Part shown: positions 61,829 through 64,000 of the stretch, piece by piece
Layout of the letters: every line of letters begins with the position of its first letter
How positions within the stretch are numbered: position 1 is the first letter of the stretch
Source: Chitinophaga sp. CF118
GTDB taxonomy: Bacteria > Bacteroidota > Bacteroidia > Chitinophagales > Chitinophagaceae
Direction: 5' to 3'
NCBI RefSeq assembly: GCF_900112615.1
Contig: NZ_FOMK01000005.1
Coordinates: 186,001-250,000 of the forward strand
DNA length: 64,000 nt
Made by a program: the position numbers and the translations under genes
The notes under the pieces: model-generated
The model's database searches: none
Told to the model about the DNA's origin: nothing
Seen by the model: only the letters and a program-made list of their open reading frames with translations

Positions 61829-64000
61829 ATGTTTAAGAGTTATCTCAAAGCAATGCTTCGCAATCTGTGGAAGAACAAAACATATAGCTTCCTCAATATT
61901 TTTGGATTAGCTATAGGAATTGTATGTGCTGGTGTTATTTTCTTATGGGTAGAGGATGAAATGACTTATGATGATGTAAACCTAAAAAAAGACCGGCTTT
62001 ATTCAGTAATGCAGAACTGGAACTACGATGGTGATATCCGTACATTCGGGTCTACTTCAGGGTTGCTGGCCGCGTCTATAAAGGCAGACATACCGGGCAT
62101 TGCCAATGTGTGCCGGGTAACGAATTTCTCTCCTTCCTTTTTATTCAGCATAGGTGATAAATCTGTATATGCATCAGGTTTATATGCGGATTCTTCTGTA
62201 TTCAGTATGTTCACCATGCCATTCGTACAGGGTAATGCAACCGATGCGTTTAAACAATTACATTCTATTGTAATTACCCAAAAAACAGCGAAGAAATTCT
62301 TTGGTGATGAAAAGAATGTATTGGGAAAAGCATTGACTGTTGATAATAAACAGCAGTATATTGTAAGCGGTGTTATTAAGGATCTTCCAGAAAACACGAC
62401 CGTACGATTTGAATGGTTAATCCCATTTGAAGTATACGCACAGACGAATGAGAATCTGCGTAATTGGGGAAGTAATTCTCCTTTAACATACGTGGAACTG
62501 GCAGCAAATGCAGATGTTAATGGCATTAATAAAAAGCTCCGGAATTATTTAAAGAGTAAAAACCCGGATGCTATACAGCAAGCATTTTTGTTCAGCATGA
62601 ATGACTGGCGTTTGCGTGGAGAATTTAAGAATGGGGAACAGGTTGGAGGTCGTATAGAATATGTTCACTTGTTTTCTCTCATAGCCTGGATCATTCTTTT
62701 TATAGCCTGTATCAATTTTATGAACCTGTCAACAGCACGCAGTGAAAAACGTGCAAGAGAAGTTGGTGTAAGAAAAGTAATGGGTGCAGGAAAAAATGGA
62801 CTCATTATGCAGTTTATGGGAGAAGCATTGTTCATGTCTATGCTGGCATGTATGGTAGCTGTGATCATCATTGCACTGGTATTACCTGCTTGTAATGCAC
62901 TGATGGGAAAGAGTCTTACAGTAGGTTTGGGTAACCCGGTTCATCTGTTGACACTGGTATTGATTACCCTTGTTTGTGGAGTAGTAGCAGGTAGTTATCC
63001 ATCATTATACTTGTCATCATTCAATCCTGTATCTGTGCTCAAAGGGTGGAATATAAAAACAGGAGGTGCTGCATTTATAAGGAAGGGATTAGTTGTATTG
63101 CAGTTCACCGTTTCTATTGTACTAATCATCAGTACGGTGATTGTTTATCAGCAGATCGGTCATATTAAAAGCAGGGACCTTGGTTATGATAAGGATAACC
63201 TGATTGTGATGAATGTTCAGGGTGACATGCTAAAGAATTTCTCCTCCATAAGACAGGATTTGCAGAATACGGGAATGATAGAGAATGCTGCGCTGGCAGA
63301 TCATATGACAATGTATGGTGGCAATAATACCAGTAATATCGAATGGGATGGCAAGGACGTTAACAGTAAAATTCTGGTCTCAAAGAGATTGGTAGATCAC
63401 AACTTTTTGTCTACTGTCGGCCTGCATCTTATTGATGGCAGGGACTTTCAGTCAAATGCAGCAACCGATAGTTTTAGTGTGGTGATTACTGAATCGATGG
63501 CAAAATTGATGGGGAAGGGAAGTCAGGTAGGTAAAATGTTACATGTTCCCGGACTACCTTTCTCTACCTCTTCTATGAAGGTAGCAGGTGTGGTAAAAGA
63601 TTATGTATATGGTGATATGTATGGTAAACCGGATCCCGTTATTTTCGTGTGTTTGCCGGGATTTACTAACTTAATGTATGTCCGTACAAAAGCGGGATAT
63701 CATCCTGAACAGGTATTGGCGAAGATGGAAGGGGTCATGTTAAAAGATAACCCCGGATATCCTTTTGAATACCGGTTTGTAGATGATCAGTTCAATGCAA
63801 TGTTTACAACTGAAACATTGATCAGTGAACTAGCAAGTGTATTTGCCTCACTGGCGATTATCATCTCCTGCCTCGGTTTATTCGGATTAGCGGCTTATAC
63901 TGCAGAGCGCAGAACCAAAGAGATTGGCATCCGCAAAGTACTGGGCGCAAGTGTTGCGGGGATAGCCGGATTGCTTTCCAAAGACTTTTTAAAGCTGGTA
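61829..64000 (+). CDS. FtsX/MacB-type ABC transporter permease (3' partial)
   Basis: The frame is open from ATG 61829 to the last base, 724 codons, so the end lies outside the window. It starts MFKSYLKAMLRNLWKNKTYS, with a first membrane helix FLNIFGLAIGIVCAGVIFLW, then a MacB_PCD periplasmic domain (~45-270), an FtsX block with FIACINFMNLSTARSEKRAREVGVRKVMGA, and a second half that repeats this layout (KEIGIRKVLGASVAGI). Such ~800-residue double-FtsX proteins are very common in Bacteroidota and are thought to act in efflux or signalling with an ATPase coded elsewhere. It begins 15 bases after the esterase stop. Confidence 0.9.
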   Translation, partial: MFKSYLKAMLRNLWKNKTYSFLNIFGLAIGIVCAGVIFLWVEDEMTYDDVNLKKDRLYSVMQNWNYDGDIRTFGSTSGLLAASIKADIPGIANVCRVTNFSPSFLFSIGDKSVYASGLYADSSVFSMFTMPFVQGNATDAFKQLHSIVITQKTAKKFFGDEKNVLGKALTVDNKQQYIVSGVIKDLPENTTVRFEWLIPFEVYAQTNENLRNWGSNSPLTYVELAANADVNGINKKLRNYLKSKNPDAIQQAFLFSMNDWRLRGEFKNGEQVGGRIEYVHLFSLIAWIILFIACINFMNLSTARSEKRAREVGVRKVMGAGKNGLIMQFMGEALFMSMLACMVAVIIIALVLPACNALMGKSLTVGLGNPVHLLTLVLITLVCGVVAGSYPSLYLSSFNPVSVLKGWNIKTGGAAFIRKGLVVLQFTVSIVLIISTVIVYQQIGHIKSRDLGYDKDNLIVMNVQGDMLKNFSSIRQDLQNTGMIENAALADHMTMYGGNNTSNIEWDGKDVNSKILVSKRLVDHNFLSTVGLHLIDGRDFQSNAATDSFSVVITESMAKLMGKGSQVGKMLHVPGLPFSTSSMKVAGVVKDYVYGDMYGKPDPVIFVCLPGFTNLMYVRTKAGYHPEQVLAKMEGVMLKDNPGYPFEYRFVDDQFNAMFTTETLISELASVFASLAIIISCLGLFGLAAYTAERRTKEIGIRKVLGASVAGIAGLLSKDFLKLV

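Overview
The window comes from a member of the Bacteroidota, most likely family Chitinophagaceae (Chitinophaga-like). The evidence is type IX secretion genes (gldJ, porU, porV, a porP/sprF paralogue), the bacillithiol gene bshA, families largely confined to this phylum (DUF4292-like, DUF4293-like, a SusC-style motif fused to a von Willebrand A domain), TAnnTTTG promoter elements sitting almost on top of start codons, and a general lack of Shine-Dalgarno sequences. The genus is an inference. I saw no tRNA, rRNA, CRISPR array or transposase gene.

Layout. 1-4703: a tellurite-resistance-type (Ter) stress operon of VWA/zinc-ribbon protein (5' end cut by the window), PP2C-like phosphatase, protein kinase with zinc ribbon, and TerC. 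4778-6573: a LytTR regulator/LytS-type histidine kinase pair on the minus strand. 6649-8812: M23 peptidase and Bcp peroxiredoxin. 8813-9261: non-coding, with two inverted-repeat elements and a terminator. 9262-15810: type IX secretion locus (gldJ, then divergent porU-porV). 15954-21125: ispF, dut, TPR lipoprotein, DUF4292-like lipoprotein, EnvC-like coiled-coil protein. 21180-29948: bshA, M28 peptidase, small membrane protein, tetrapyrrole-methylase-type methyltransferase, EI24-like membrane protein, PorP/SprF, upp and a VWA fusion protein. 30060-35715: anmK-like gene, adenine deaminase, WYL regulator with a divergent unknown gene, 1-Cys peroxiredoxin. 36057-39748: RluA, an RsuA/RluB-type synthase with a long repetitive tail, RlmN. 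39884-49455: thiolase, a DUF4143 ATPase with iteron-like repeats upstream, ECF sigma factor, uvrA, DUF4293-like gene, maeB. 49842-53417: kinase-like unknown protein, MlaE/MlaF-type transporter, sucD. 53578-64000: a giant alpha-2-macroglobulin-like protein, a 760-base non-coding stretch with a palindrome, an esterase, and an FtsX/MacB permease cut by the window end.

How the parts work together. Much of the window serves the cell envelope: protein export and surface attachment (GldJ, PorU, PorV, PorP), wall remodelling and recycling (M23, EnvC-like, AnmK-like), lipid transport (MlaE/MlaF) and periplasmic defence (A2M). The rest is stress signalling (Ter operon, ECF factor, two-component pair), peroxide defence (Bcp, 1-Cys Prx, BshA), nucleotide salvage and central metabolism.

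The least-explained signal is a family of three 141-143 bp inverted-repeat elements (9048-9190, 31151-31291 reversed, 49579-49721). Their arms co-vary between copies, which suggests a conserved DNA or RNA hairpin. Other candidates for novelty are a 131 bp inverted-repeat element beside the first copy, four 23-bp iterons before the DUF4143 ATPase, a kinase-like unknown protein before the Mla-type transporter, and several very long perfect-stem terminators.
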